Shown here: in pieces, positions 1 through 7,959 of the stretch
Numbering within the stretch: the first letter of the stretch is position 1
Layout: each line of letters starts with the position of its first letter
NCBI GenBank assembly: GCA_000433635.1
Contig: HF997975.1
Location: 162,857 to 179,889 of the forward strand
Length of the DNA stretch: 17,033 nucleotides
Direction: 5' to 3'
From: Ruminococcus sp. CAG:254
GTDB taxonomy: Bacteria > Bacillota > Clostridia > Oscillospirales > Ruminococcaceae
Notes under the pieces: generated by a model
What the model was told of the DNA's origin: nothing
Databases searched by the model: none
The model's input: the letters and a program-made list of their open reading frames with translations, nothing else
Made by a program: the position numbers and the translations under genes

Positions 1-1
1 C

Positions 2-379
2 GTCAAGGAATATACCGAGGGCAGATTGATTTGCCTGTTTGGCTGCGGCGGAAATCGGGATAAGACCAAACGCCCGAAGATGGCAAAGGCAGCCGCTGCC
101 TATGCAGATTTTCTGGTGATTACATCTGACAATCCGAGAGATGAAGACCCGAACGCCATTATTCAGGATATTTTAGCAGGGTTAGAAGGCTCTACGATTC
201 CATATGAAGTCGTAGTTGACCGAAAGGAAGCCATTTTACGGGGCATGCGGATTGCACAGCCGGGCGATGTTTTGGTACTGGCTGGAAAAGGGCATGAAGA
301 TTATCAGGTTCTTCCGAATAATGTGCATATTCACATGGATGAACGGGAAATTGTGGCAGATTGCTTGACAAAACTATAA
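2..379 (+). CDS. murE: UDP-MurNAc-tripeptide ligase MurE, C-terminal part (start lies before the window)
   Basis: MurE adds the third residue of the stem peptide to UDP-MurNAc-L-Ala-D-Glu in the cytoplasm, using ATP. About 125 C-terminal residues are visible. The reading frame is open from base 2, so the gene continues to the left. Recognisable pieces are FGCGGNRDKTKRP, at the start of the ligase C-terminal domain, then SDNPRDEDP and GKGHEDYQ. The DNPR signature is known from MurE enzymes that select meso-diaminopimelate rather than L-lysine, so a DAP-type wall is inferred. The TAA stop is at 377-379 and murF starts 14 bases later, so the two are very probably co-transcribed. Identification is firm; only the missing N-terminal part is unknown. 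Confidence 0.95.
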   Translation, partial: VKEYTEGRLICLFGCGGNRDKTKRPKMAKAAAAYADFLVITSDNPRDEDPNAIIQDILAGLEGSTIPYEVVVDRKEAILRGMRIAQPGDVLVLAGKGHEDYQVLPNNVHIHMDEREIVADCLTKL

Positions 380-393
380 GGTGAGGGACAAAT

Positions 394-1776
394 ATGGAGA
401 AGTTACAATTATCAGAAATTGCCGCAGCGGTTGGCTCTGAAACACCGCTCGAAGCAGCAGTGAATGACATCTGTACGGATACAAGAAAATTAGAGCCGGG
501 CTGCTTGTTTTTAGCACTGCGTGGGGCAAATTTTGACGGACATCAATTCGTAAAGAAAGCAATTGCCGATGGAGCAGTTGCAGCGGTAACCGATCAGCCA
601 ATTGACGGCTGTCCGTGTATCGTTGTGCCGGATACCGGAACGGCATTGCTGCAAATTGCAGCATACTACCGGAAAAAGTTCTCGCCGATTCTGGTTGGCG
701 TAACCGGCAGCGTTGGAAAGACAACTACAAAGGAAATGATTGCACTGGTGCTTTCCGCAGCGTTTGAAACACTGAAAACACAGGGCAACTTGAATAACGA
801 AATTGGCTTGCCGAAAACACTCCTGCACCTTGCACCGGAGCACAAGGCAGCTGTTATTGAAATGGGGATGTCCCACTTCGGCGAAATTCACCGCCTGAGC
901 TGCACCACACAGCCGACCATTGGCGTGATTACAAATATTGGATTTTCTCACATCGAAAATTTGGGTTCGCAGGAAGGTATTTTAAAGGCAAAGTTGGAAA
1001 TACTGGATGGTATGCAGCCGGATGCACCGCTGATTCTCAATGCGGATGATCCACACCTTGCACCGCTGGCAGGAACGCTTGACCGACCGGTTTATACATA
1101 CGGTCTGAATGCAAAAGATGCCGATGTCACAGCGGAAGATGTTCAAGAGGGCGAGAATGCAACCACTTTCACGATTGTCACGAAAGACGGCAGAACATTC
1201 CCGGCAGAATTGCCTTGCGTTGGTCTGCACAATGTGATGAATGCGTTGGCAGCATTTTGTGTCGGTCGGATTTGCGGGATTGCACCGGATGTCATCTGTG
1301 CAGCCCTGAAACATTATCAGCCGATTCCGTTCCGGCAGAACATTGAACAGCGTGGACCTTATACCGTCATTGCAGATTGCTATAATGCCAGTCCGGATTC
1401 TATGCGGGCAGCGTTGTATGTGCTGCGGCAGATGAAGGGCGAGGGCAGACGAGTTGCTGTTCTGGGCGATATGCTGGAACTGGGAAAGCTCTCTCCAAAG
1501 TTGCACAGTATGGTCGGAGATATGGCATCAGCCAGTCATTTAGACCAGCTGTTCTGCTACGGAAAAGCTTCGATTGACATTGCAAAAACAGCTGCTGCCG
1601 ATGGAACTTCCGTATTCCATACAGAAGACTCGACAGAACTTTGCAGTGCAGTACGGGCATATCTCCGACCGGGCGATGTGATTTTGTTTAAGGCAAGTCA
1701 CGGAATGCATCTCGAAACCTGCATAGAAGAAATTTTCGGACAGGAGGAAGTCGCTCATGCCGCTGTGGAGCATTAA
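394..1776 (+). CDS. murF: UDP-MurNAc-tripeptide:D-Ala-D-Ala ligase MurF
   Basis: MurF adds D-Ala-D-Ala to the UDP-MurNAc-tripeptide, the last cytoplasmic step of precursor synthesis. The protein has 460 residues, the usual size. The N-terminal Mur ligase domain (about residues 25-90) is followed by the ATP-binding loop VTGSVGKTTTKEM near residues 103-115. The central part carries ADCYNASPDSM, and the C-terminal domain has VAVLGDMLELG. The ATG at 394 follows AAGGTGAGG, which overlaps the murE stop. The last 20 bases overlap the start of mraY, which suggests translational coupling. All three ligase domains are present and nothing looks broken. Confidence 0.97.
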   Translation: MEKLQLSEIAAAVGSETPLEAAVNDICTDTRKLEPGCLFLALRGANFDGHQFVKKAIADGAVAAVTDQPIDGCPCIVVPDTGTALLQIAAYYRKKFSPILVGVTGSVGKTTTKEMIALVLSAAFETLKTQGNLNNEIGLPKTLLHLAPEHKAAVIEMGMSHFGEIHRLSCTTQPTIGVITNIGFSHIENLGSQEGILKAKLEILDGMQPDAPLILNADDPHLAPLAGTLDRPVYTYGLNAKDADVTAEDVQEGENATTFTIVTKDGRTFPAELPCVGLHNVMNALAAFCVGRICGIAPDVICAALKHYQPIPFRQNIEQRGPYTVIADCYNASPDSMRAALYVLRQMKGEGRRVAVLGDMLELGKLSPKLHSMVGDMASASHLDQLFCYGKASIDIAKTAAADGTSVFHTEDSTELCSAVRAYLRPGDVILFKASHGMHLETCIEEIFGQEEVAHAAVEH

Positions 1777-2800
1777 CACCATTGTTGCACTGCTTTCCTT
1801 TGTGATTGCAGCTGCATTCGGAAAGGCATTGATTCCGTTTTTGCATAAGCTAAAATTCGGACAGCCGATTAAAATGAAGTTCGGGCCAGAATGGCACGCC
1901 AAAAAACAGGGAACACCAACTATGGGCGGGATCCTGTTCATTCTCTCTACGACCATTGCGGTCGGCGTTGGTTATGGACTGTATCGGGGCTTCTGCACAA
2001 ATGCGGAAGTATCCGGTGTGGAACAGCTGGACTTGAACCGTGGAGCACAGATGTTCAGCTGTGCGATTTTTGCAATTCTGTTCGGTCTGATTGGATTCAT
2101 TGATGACTTTAAAAAAGTCGTACAGAAGAAAAATGATGGGCTTTCCCCGATGCAGAAAATCATCTTGCAAGTTGTCGTTGCAGCCGCTTGGCTGGGCGTG
2201 CAATACTGGCTGGGCGATCGGGATACCCGATTGGATTTCTCGTTCTTCTCGTTTGATATTTCGTGGTTCTACTATCCATTGATGCTGCTTGTGATTCTCT
2301 ATTTGACCAATGCGGTCAATCTGACCGATGGCATTGATGGACTTTGCGGAACGGTTACCATGGTGAATATGCTGCTGATGACAGTAATTTGTGTGCTGTT
2401 GTCCTTGCAGCAGATGTCGATTTTTACAATGGCACTCGCAGGCGGCTGTCTGGGATTCTTGGTTTGGAATCTGCATCCGGCAAAGTGTTTCATGGGCGAC
2501 ACTGGCTCGATGTATTTGGGTGCATCTGTCGTAGCCGTTGGCTTGGTGACGCATCAGCATTTGGTTTTGCTGTTGGTTGCATTGCTGTATATCTTGGAAG
2601 CCCTGTCCGTTGTGATTCAGGTGACTTATTTCAAGTATACAAAGAAGAAATACGGCGAAGGCAGAAGAATCTTCAAGATGACACCGATTCATCACCATTT
2701 TGAATTGAGTGGATTCAGCGAATATAAGATTGTCATTACATTTTCTCTGTTTGCCTTGGTAATGGGCATTCTGGGATTGCTGTTGGTATTGTTTGTTTAA
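1757..2800 (+). CDS. mraY: Phospho-MurNAc-pentapeptide transferase MraY
   Basis: MraY transfers phospho-MurNAc-pentapeptide from UDP to undecaprenyl phosphate in the membrane, making lipid I. The 347-residue protein is hydrophobic throughout and fits the ten-helix family. Family landmarks appear in order: WHAKKQGTPTMGG near residue 45, the acidic pair in FIDDFKK, NAVNLTDGIDGL, FMGDTGSMYLG (another active-site Asp), and the histidine cluster TPIHHHFELSG near the C-terminus. The start is supported by AGGAGG at 1742-1747 and lies inside the end of murF. In many Firmicutes murD follows mraY; here ftsW follows after a gap of about 50 bases. Confidence 0.97.
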   Translation: MPLWSINTIVALLSFVIAAAFGKALIPFLHKLKFGQPIKMKFGPEWHAKKQGTPTMGGILFILSTTIAVGVGYGLYRGFCTNAEVSGVEQLDLNRGAQMFSCAIFAILFGLIGFIDDFKKVVQKKNDGLSPMQKIILQVVVAAAWLGVQYWLGDRDTRLDFSFFSFDISWFYYPLMLLVILYLTNAVNLTDGIDGLCGTVTMVNMLLMTVICVLLSLQQMSIFTMALAGGCLGFLVWNLHPAKCFMGDTGSMYLGASVVAVGLVTHQHLVLLLVALLYILEALSVVIQVTYFKYTKKKYGEGRRIFKMTPIHHHFELSGFSEYKIVITFSLFALVMGILGLLLVLFV

Positions 2801-2852
2801 AAGTCCTGTTCGCACAGCAGGCGGAAGGTAAAGATGTGCAGGGAGGTTGCAT

Positions 2853-4178
2853 ATGGCTGAAACAACTGTAAGTCAAGCAGAAAAAAAGAAGAACCGGTTT
2901 CGGTTTCCGCTGTGGCAGAAAGGCGTTCGGTACGGAGAGGTCGATTTGGCATTTTTCTTGATTGTCATCGCACTTCTGGTCATCGGAATTATTATGATGT
3001 TTTCTGCCAGTTACGCATGGGCGATTTCAGAGGGTTTAGAGGGCAGTTATTACGCAAAAGAACAGATTAAAATGGCAGTCATTGGGTTGGCTGCGATGTG
3101 GTTTTTATCCATTGTTGATTATCATCTTTATAAAACGCCCGGCATTGCGATTTGTGCCTATGTTGTCCCTGTCATTCTATTGATTTTGGTTTTGCTCGTT
3201 GGTACGAGTGAGGGCGGTGCACAACGTTGGCTGGTCATTGGCAGTTTTAACTTTCAGCCGTCCGAATTGATGAAAATCGGCATTGTCATTTTCTTTGCCT
3301 ATCACATTGAAAAGAATTATGACCGCATGAATCGGTTTAAAACTGGCGTTCTGCCATATTTATTAGCATTGGCAGTAGTTGCAGCTTTGCTCATGATGGA
3401 GCCGCACTTGTCCGGTACGATTTTGATTTGTACCGTTGCCCTGTCCATGATTATTGTTGGTGGCATCCGTCCCATGCATTTTTTGGAACTGGCAGTCACT
3501 GGTGTTGCTGCAATCATTGGCATTGTGTTGTATCTGTCTATTTCAAAGGGATATGGATACTTCCAGACCAGAATCCAGTCTTGGCTTGACCCATTCGCCG
3601 ATAGTCAGGGCGGCACATGGCAGACCTGTCAATCCTTGATTGCCATTGGTTCTGGCGGATTGTTTGGTTTGGGTCTGGGCGAATCCCGACAAAAATATTT
3701 GTATCTGCCAGAAACGAAAAACGACTTTGTATTTTCCATTGTTTGCGAAGAATTGGGCTTTGTTGGTGCGTTGACGGTTGTTTTGCTGTTCGTTCTGCTG
3801 CTGGTACGTGGCTTCTATATCGCAAGCCATGCACATGACAAGTTTGGAATGCTGCTGACCGTTGGATTTACCGTGCACATCGGCTTGCAGGCGTTTATTA
3901 ACATCGGTGTTGTCAGCAACTTGATTCCAAATACTGGTATCAGCTTACCGTTCTTCAGCTATGGTGGTACGGCATTGATTTTGCAGTTGGCAGAAATGGG
4001 AATTGTCTTGAATATCTCTCGTGCTCGGTATCGAGCGGAAGTGCCGGAAAAAGAACCATCTGCCGCACACACAATGGAACAGAAACCAGAACAAAAGGCA
4101 GAACCAAAATCAGAGCCGGAACAGCATCCGGTTCATGAACCAACTGGAAACGGAAATCCTGCCGTTGGAACGGCATAA
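2853..4178 (+). CDS. ftsW: Septal peptidoglycan glycosyltransferase FtsW (SEDS family)
   Basis: FtsW is the polytopic SEDS polymerase that joins lipid II into glycan strands at the septum, usually with a class B penicillin-binding protein. SpoVE and RodA are close relatives, but position between mraY and murG favours FtsW. The protein has 441 residues, with a basic cytoplasmic N-terminus, about ten membrane segments, MMEPHLSGT, LPETKNDFVFSIVCEELGF (which holds the Asp I take to be the catalytic one in SEDS proteins) and PNTGISLPFFSYGGT. The start is taken at ATG 2853, because AGGGAGG at 2840-2846 sits six bases upstream; an in-frame TTG at 2847 is too close to it. The last 46 or so residues form a hydrophilic tail rich in Glu, Lys, Pro and Gln that the core fold does not need. 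Confidence 0.93.
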   Translation: MAETTVSQAEKKKNRFRFPLWQKGVRYGEVDLAFFLIVIALLVIGIIMMFSASYAWAISEGLEGSYYAKEQIKMAVIGLAAMWFLSIVDYHLYKTPGIAICAYVVPVILLILVLLVGTSEGGAQRWLVIGSFNFQPSELMKIGIVIFFAYHIEKNYDRMNRFKTGVLPYLLALAVVAALLMMEPHLSGTILICTVALSMIIVGGIRPMHFLELAVTGVAAIIGIVLYLSISKGYGYFQTRIQSWLDPFADSQGGTWQTCQSLIAIGSGGLFGLGLGESRQKYLYLPETKNDFVFSIVCEELGFVGALTVVLLFVLLLVRGFYIASHAHDKFGMLLTVGFTVHIGLQAFINIGVVSNLIPNTGISLPFFSYGGTALILQLAEMGIVLNISRARYRAEVPEKEPSAAHTMEQKPEQKAEPKSEPEQHPVHEPTGNGNPAVGTA

Positions 4179-4220
4179 ATGACCAAAACTATGATGCAGA
4201 TTAAATGAGGTGAAAATTCT

Positions 4221-5438
4221 ATGAAGGTACTTTTTGCAGGTGGTGGTACAGGCGGACACATCAATCCGGCGTTGGCAATCGCTTCGATTATTCAGTCCCA
4301 TCAGCCGGATGCAGAATTTTTGTTTGCAGGAACGCCGAATGGGATGGAGGCAAAGTTAGTACCACAGTCGGGGTATCAGCTCGCAACCATTAAAGTTGCT
4401 GGATTTCAGAGAAAGTTGACGATGAAAAATATCCGTAGAAATGCACAGGCTGCGTGGTATCTTGCCACATCCGGCAAACGTGCCAAGCAGATTGTCAACG
4501 AATTTCAGCCAGATATTGCGATTGGTACAGGCGGCTATGTTGCAGGACCAGTGATTCGGATGGCTGCAAAGATGGGTGTGCCTTGTGCGATTCATGAACA
4601 GAATGCATTCCCAGGTGTCACCAATAAGATGTTGTCCAAGGAAGTCGACCATGTGATGTTGACGGTAAAGGAAGCACTGGAATATATGGATTTTGACTGT
4701 CCGTATACCATTACAGGGTTGCCCGTACGAGCAGGCATCTTGCAAAAGACAAAAGAACAGGCACGGAAAGAACTGGGCTTTGATGATAGCATGTGCATTC
4801 TGTCGTTCGGCGGTAGTTTGGGAGCAGGCTGTATCAATGAAGTCATGGAAGAATTGATTCCATGGCACGTTAAGAATGGCATGGCAATCAACCACATTCA
4901 CGGATATGGCGGTATGGGTCGGGAAAGTTTTCCGGCAGCAATGCGGGCAGCAGGCATTCCAATGCGGAGCGACCGTTTGCGGATTACCGAGTATATTCAT
5001 GATATGGATACTTGTCTGGCAGCTGCGGATTTGGTCATCTGCCGTGCAGGAGCGTCTACACTGGCAGAGCTGGAGGCAGCCGGAAAGGCTTCGATTCTGA
5101 TTCCTTCGCCGATTGTTGCTGGTAATCATCAGTTGCACAATGCAAATGTATTGGGAAAAGCAGGTGCAGCGATTGTCATTGAACAGAAGAATGTCACAGT
5201 GGAAGGCATGATGCACCATGTGGAAGAATTGTATGAAAATCGTGCAATGTTGAAAGATATGGCGTATCAGGCATCGCAGCTTGCAATTCCAGACACCGCA
5301 GACCGGATTTATCGGGTTGTGGAAACCTTGATGGAAAAGGCAGGAAAGCCATTGCACGCATCAGCAGATGATTCTACGGAAACCGATTCTGCAGAAGTTC
5401 AGAAAGAAGAACCAAAGACCGAATCAAAATCCGAATAA
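4221..5438 (+). CDS. murG: UDP-GlcNAc:lipid I N-acetylglucosaminyltransferase MurG
   Basis: MurG adds GlcNAc to lipid I on the inner membrane face to give lipid II. It is a two-domain GT-B glycosyltransferase. The N-terminal glycine loop GGGTGGHINPALAIA is at residues 7-21, followed by IGTGGYVAGPV and HEQNAFPGVTNK. The C-terminal UDP-GlcNAc-binding domain has ILSFGGSLGA and RAGASTLAELEAAGKASILI. The start follows GAGGTGA at 4207-4213. At 405 residues it is longer than most MurG proteins, because about 29 residues at the end (DDSTETDS through the final KSE) form a charged tail that looks disordered. The catalytic core looks intact. Confidence 0.97.
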   Translation: MKVLFAGGGTGGHINPALAIASIIQSHQPDAEFLFAGTPNGMEAKLVPQSGYQLATIKVAGFQRKLTMKNIRRNAQAAWYLATSGKRAKQIVNEFQPDIAIGTGGYVAGPVIRMAAKMGVPCAIHEQNAFPGVTNKMLSKEVDHVMLTVKEALEYMDFDCPYTITGLPVRAGILQKTKEQARKELGFDDSMCILSFGGSLGAGCINEVMEELIPWHVKNGMAINHIHGYGGMGRESFPAAMRAAGIPMRSDRLRITEYIHDMDTCLAAADLVICRAGASTLAELEAAGKASILIPSPIVAGNHQLHNANVLGKAGAAIVIEQKNVTVEGMMHHVEELYENRAMLKDMAYQASQLAIPDTADRIYRVVETLMEKAGKPLHASADDSTETDSAEVQKEEPKTESKSE

Positions 5439-5504
5439 GAACGGATTCGCACCAAATGATGGGCATTCGCATACCATGAGAAAAAAGAACTTGAGGTGGT
5501 GCGG

Positions 5505-6767
5505 ATGCAAAAACTGGTGATTACAGGCGGCATTCCGCTGGAGGGAACCGTGACGCTGCAAGGGGCAAAAAATAGTGTGTTGCCCATTCTTGCAGCTTCA
5601 CTGCTCTGCCGTGGAGAAACCGTACTGGAAAATTGTCCCCGTCTGACGGATGTTTTTTCTGCGTGCCGGATTCTGACGGCATTGGGCTGTCGCTGTTCTA
5701 TGAAAGGGCATGTTGCCCGCATTCAGGCGGACGGTGTGGACTGTGTGGAAATTTCAGAATCCTTGATGCAGGAAATGCGGTCGTCTATTATTTTTCTGGG
5801 GGCACTGCTGGGGCGGTATGGAAGTTGTACGCTATCCTATCCGGGCGGCTGCGAATTAGGCCCACGTCCCATTGATATGCATTTGCAGGCACTGCGAAGC
5901 ATGGGGGCAGAGATTGTTCAAAATGGCGGAAGATTGCTCTGTCGGGCAGCAAAAGGACTGCATGGCGAGAAGATTCCGTTTAAGTATCCGTCTGTGGGTG
6001 CAACGGAAAATATCATGCTGGCAGCAGTGCTCGCAAAGGGTACGACTGTCATCTATAATGCAGCCAGAGAGCCGGAAATTTGTGACTTGGCATCTTTTTT
6101 GCGGCAGTGCGGAGCAAATATTTACGGTGATGGCGGCGACACTATCACGATTGAAGGCGTTTCTGCATTACATGGAACAGTTTACCGGATTATGCCAGAC
6201 CGCATTGTTGGCATGACGTATTTAACCGCTGCTGCTATGACGGGCGGCACGCTGCAAATGAAACAGACAGAACCATCCCAGATGGAAAACCTGCTGCCCG
6301 TGTTGGAACAGGCAGGCTGCCGGCTGGATGTTGCCCAGAAAACAATTTATTTGCATGCACCAGCACGGCTGCGAGCGTTGCCGCCGATTCGCACCATGCC
6401 GCATCCAGGATTTCCTACCGATGCACAAGCAATTGTCATGGCAATGCTGACTGGAGCAGACGGCGTTAGCGTCTTTGAGGAAACTGTCTTTGAAAATCGC
6501 TATCGCCATGTGGATGCCCTGTTGAAGATGGGAGCAGAGATTTATGTTTCCGGGCAGACCGCTGTGGTGAAAGGTGTTCGGCAGCTTTCCGGTGCACCTG
6601 TTCGAGCAACGGATTTGCGGGGCGGTGCAGCGATGGTTCTGGCAGGGCTTGCCGCACAGGGCGTGACAGAGGTCACACAAATTTTTCATATTGATCGTGG
6701 ATATGAGGCGATTGAAACGGTGCTTTCCGGAATCGGAGCATCCATTCAAAGGGAGATATTGGAATAA
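5505..6767 (+). CDS. murA: UDP-N-acetylglucosamine 1-carboxyvinyltransferase MurA
   Basis: MurA transfers enolpyruvate from PEP to UDP-GlcNAc, the first committed step of peptidoglycan synthesis. The product has 420 residues, the normal size. Lys22 and Asn23 (GAKNS) match the substrate-binding pair. Cys116, in PGGCELGPRPID, is the counterpart of the E. coli cysteine attacked by fosfomycin, so the enzyme should be sensitive to that drug; this is inference from the residue. FPTDAQA and DLRGGAAMVLAG supply the conserved Asp and Arg. ATG 5505 is chosen over the in-frame GTG codons at 5496 and 5499, because GAGGTGG at 5493-5499 is the ribosome binding site. Firmicutes often carry two murA copies; this is the dcw-linked one. 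Confidence 0.95.
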   Translation: MQKLVITGGIPLEGTVTLQGAKNSVLPILAASLLCRGETVLENCPRLTDVFSACRILTALGCRCSMKGHVARIQADGVDCVEISESLMQEMRSSIIFLGALLGRYGSCTLSYPGGCELGPRPIDMHLQALRSMGAEIVQNGGRLLCRAAKGLHGEKIPFKYPSVGATENIMLAAVLAKGTTVIYNAAREPEICDLASFLRQCGANIYGDGGDTITIEGVSALHGTVYRIMPDRIVGMTYLTAAAMTGGTLQMKQTEPSQMENLLPVLEQAGCRLDVAQKTIYLHAPARLRALPPIRTMPHPGFPTDAQAIVMAMLTGADGVSVFEETVFENRYRHVDALLKMGAEIYVSGQTAVVKGVRQLSGAPVRATDLRGGAAMVLAGLAAQGVTEVTQIFHIDRGYEAIETVLSGIGASIQREILE

Positions 6768-6827
6768 GCCGGACTTGGCAAAAAAGACCGGAAAAATAGA
6801 AGCAGTGAAAGGCAGGGTGGCAAGCAT

Positions 6828-7775
6828 ATGCCAATGCAGGATGTGAAAAAGACAGATATGAAGTCGGAAACCAATGTAAAGCGGGTTCGGAGAAGAAACC
6901 GCTGGCTACCGCTTTATATTGCAGTGGTGTTGGTTTTGACAGCCGGTGTCGGCGTGGCGTTGTCTACGACCGTATTTTTTAATGTGGAAAACATTGTGGT
7001 AACGGGTGAAGCGGAACAGTATACCGTAACGGATATTGTAAAGGCAGCGGATGTCTGTTCCGGCGATAATCTGATTAAGTTGAATACAGATGAAGTCGCA
7101 AAGCGTGTTTATGACAATCTGATTTACATTGAAACCGTGGATGTTCAGAAAAAATTTCCGGATGAATTGGTGATTAACGTGCAGAAATGCCGGGAATCTT
7201 ATAATATTGTTTATGATAACGGAATTTTATTGGCAAGTGCGACCGGAAAGATTATTTCCAACAGCATGGAAGCTGCGGAGGGGCTGCCGATCTTTTATGG
7301 ATATTTGCCGTCGATTCTTTCTCCCGGAGAAAAGCTGAAATCACAGGACGAACAAAAGGATAAGATTTTCTATCTGTTTGCAAAAATCATGTCCAGAGAA
7401 CTGAGCAGCCCCATCACTTCTGTGGACATGACAGACAAATACAATATGCGTGTTTGTTTCGATGACCGCATTATTTTTGATTTGGGCAACTGGAATGAAC
7501 TGGAATATAAAATCACACTGGCGGAAAATGTCATTGACCGCCTTGGAATTGATAAATCCGGCTATCTGACCATGGTCGGCAATAATCAGTGTTCGTTCCG
7601 GGATAGCAGTGTGGTTGGGGAACTCGACCCGATTAAACCGGTGGAAACACAGGTAACCACTACCACAACCGAAACTGGAACAACCAATGCAAATGGTGCA
7701 AATAGCGGTTCTACCGAAACGACCACCACCGTTGTGACAACAACCGTTCCGGAAGAAGAACAGCAGTACCAGTAA
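6828..7775 (+). CDS. ftsQ: Cell division protein FtsQ/DivIB
   Basis: FtsQ/DivIB is a bitopic divisome protein that holds FtsL and FtsB/DivIC and regulates septal synthesis. The protein shows a basic cytoplasmic N-terminus ending in RRRNRW, one membrane segment at about residues 27-48, and a POTRA-like domain at about 50-121 (FNVENIVVTGEAEQYT through ELVINVQKC). A beta domain follows to about residue 270. The last 45 or so residues are a Thr-rich low-complexity extracytoplasmic tail ending in PEEEQQYQ. The start ATG follows AGGGTGG at 6814-6820. Position between murA and ftsZ supports the call. ftsA, commonly found next to ftsZ, is absent. Sequence conservation in this family is low, so the call relies on architecture and context. 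Confidence 0.88.
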   Translation: MPMQDVKKTDMKSETNVKRVRRRNRWLPLYIAVVLVLTAGVGVALSTTVFFNVENIVVTGEAEQYTVTDIVKAADVCSGDNLIKLNTDEVAKRVYDNLIYIETVDVQKKFPDELVINVQKCRESYNIVYDNGILLASATGKIISNSMEAAEGLPIFYGYLPSILSPGEKLKSQDEQKDKIFYLFAKIMSRELSSPITSVDMTDKYNMRVCFDDRIIFDLGNWNELEYKITLAENVIDRLGIDKSGYLTMVGNNQCSFRDSSVVGELDPIKPVETQVTTTTTETGTTNANGANSGSTETTTTVVTTTVPEEEQQYQ

Positions 7776-7837
7776 ACGGGAAACAGGGCGAATCTCGGCG
7801 AACTTTCACGGGAAATGAAAATTTTTTTCAAAACCAC

Positions 7838-7869
7838 TTGCAATATGTGCAGAAATATGGTAGTATAAT
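7838..7869 (+). promoter_or_regulatory. Likely sigma-A promoter for ftsZ
   Basis: A perfect TATAAT at 7864-7869 lies 90 bases before the ftsZ start. The best upstream hexamer is TTGCAA at 7838-7843, but that leaves a 20-base spacer, longer than the usual 17. An alternative -10, TAGTAT at 7861-7866, would give 17. The site would let ftsZ be transcribed more strongly than the genes before it. The element is visible; its activity is inferred. Confidence 0.5.
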
Positions 7870-7959
7870 AGGTGTATTTACTGACAATGAAACAGAATGT
7901 GCGGTGTCCGTAGATTGCTGGGTGTCATAGAGCAAGAGTTTTTAGGAGGAAGAGGAAAA

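Noticed and set aside
1850..2815. Long antisense open frame (321 codons) opposite mraY
   Set aside because: It lies entirely within a conserved gene, lacks a ribosome binding site and has a Gln/His/Asn-rich composition typical of an antisense shadow.
4356..5357. Long antisense open frame (333 codons) opposite murG
   Set aside because: Same reasoning: it mirrors the codon bias of murG and shows no family motif.
7776..7828. Terminator between ftsQ and ftsZ at the T7 run
   Set aside because: Only a weak 5-bp stem (TTTCA/TGAAA) precedes the T run, which is not enough to call.
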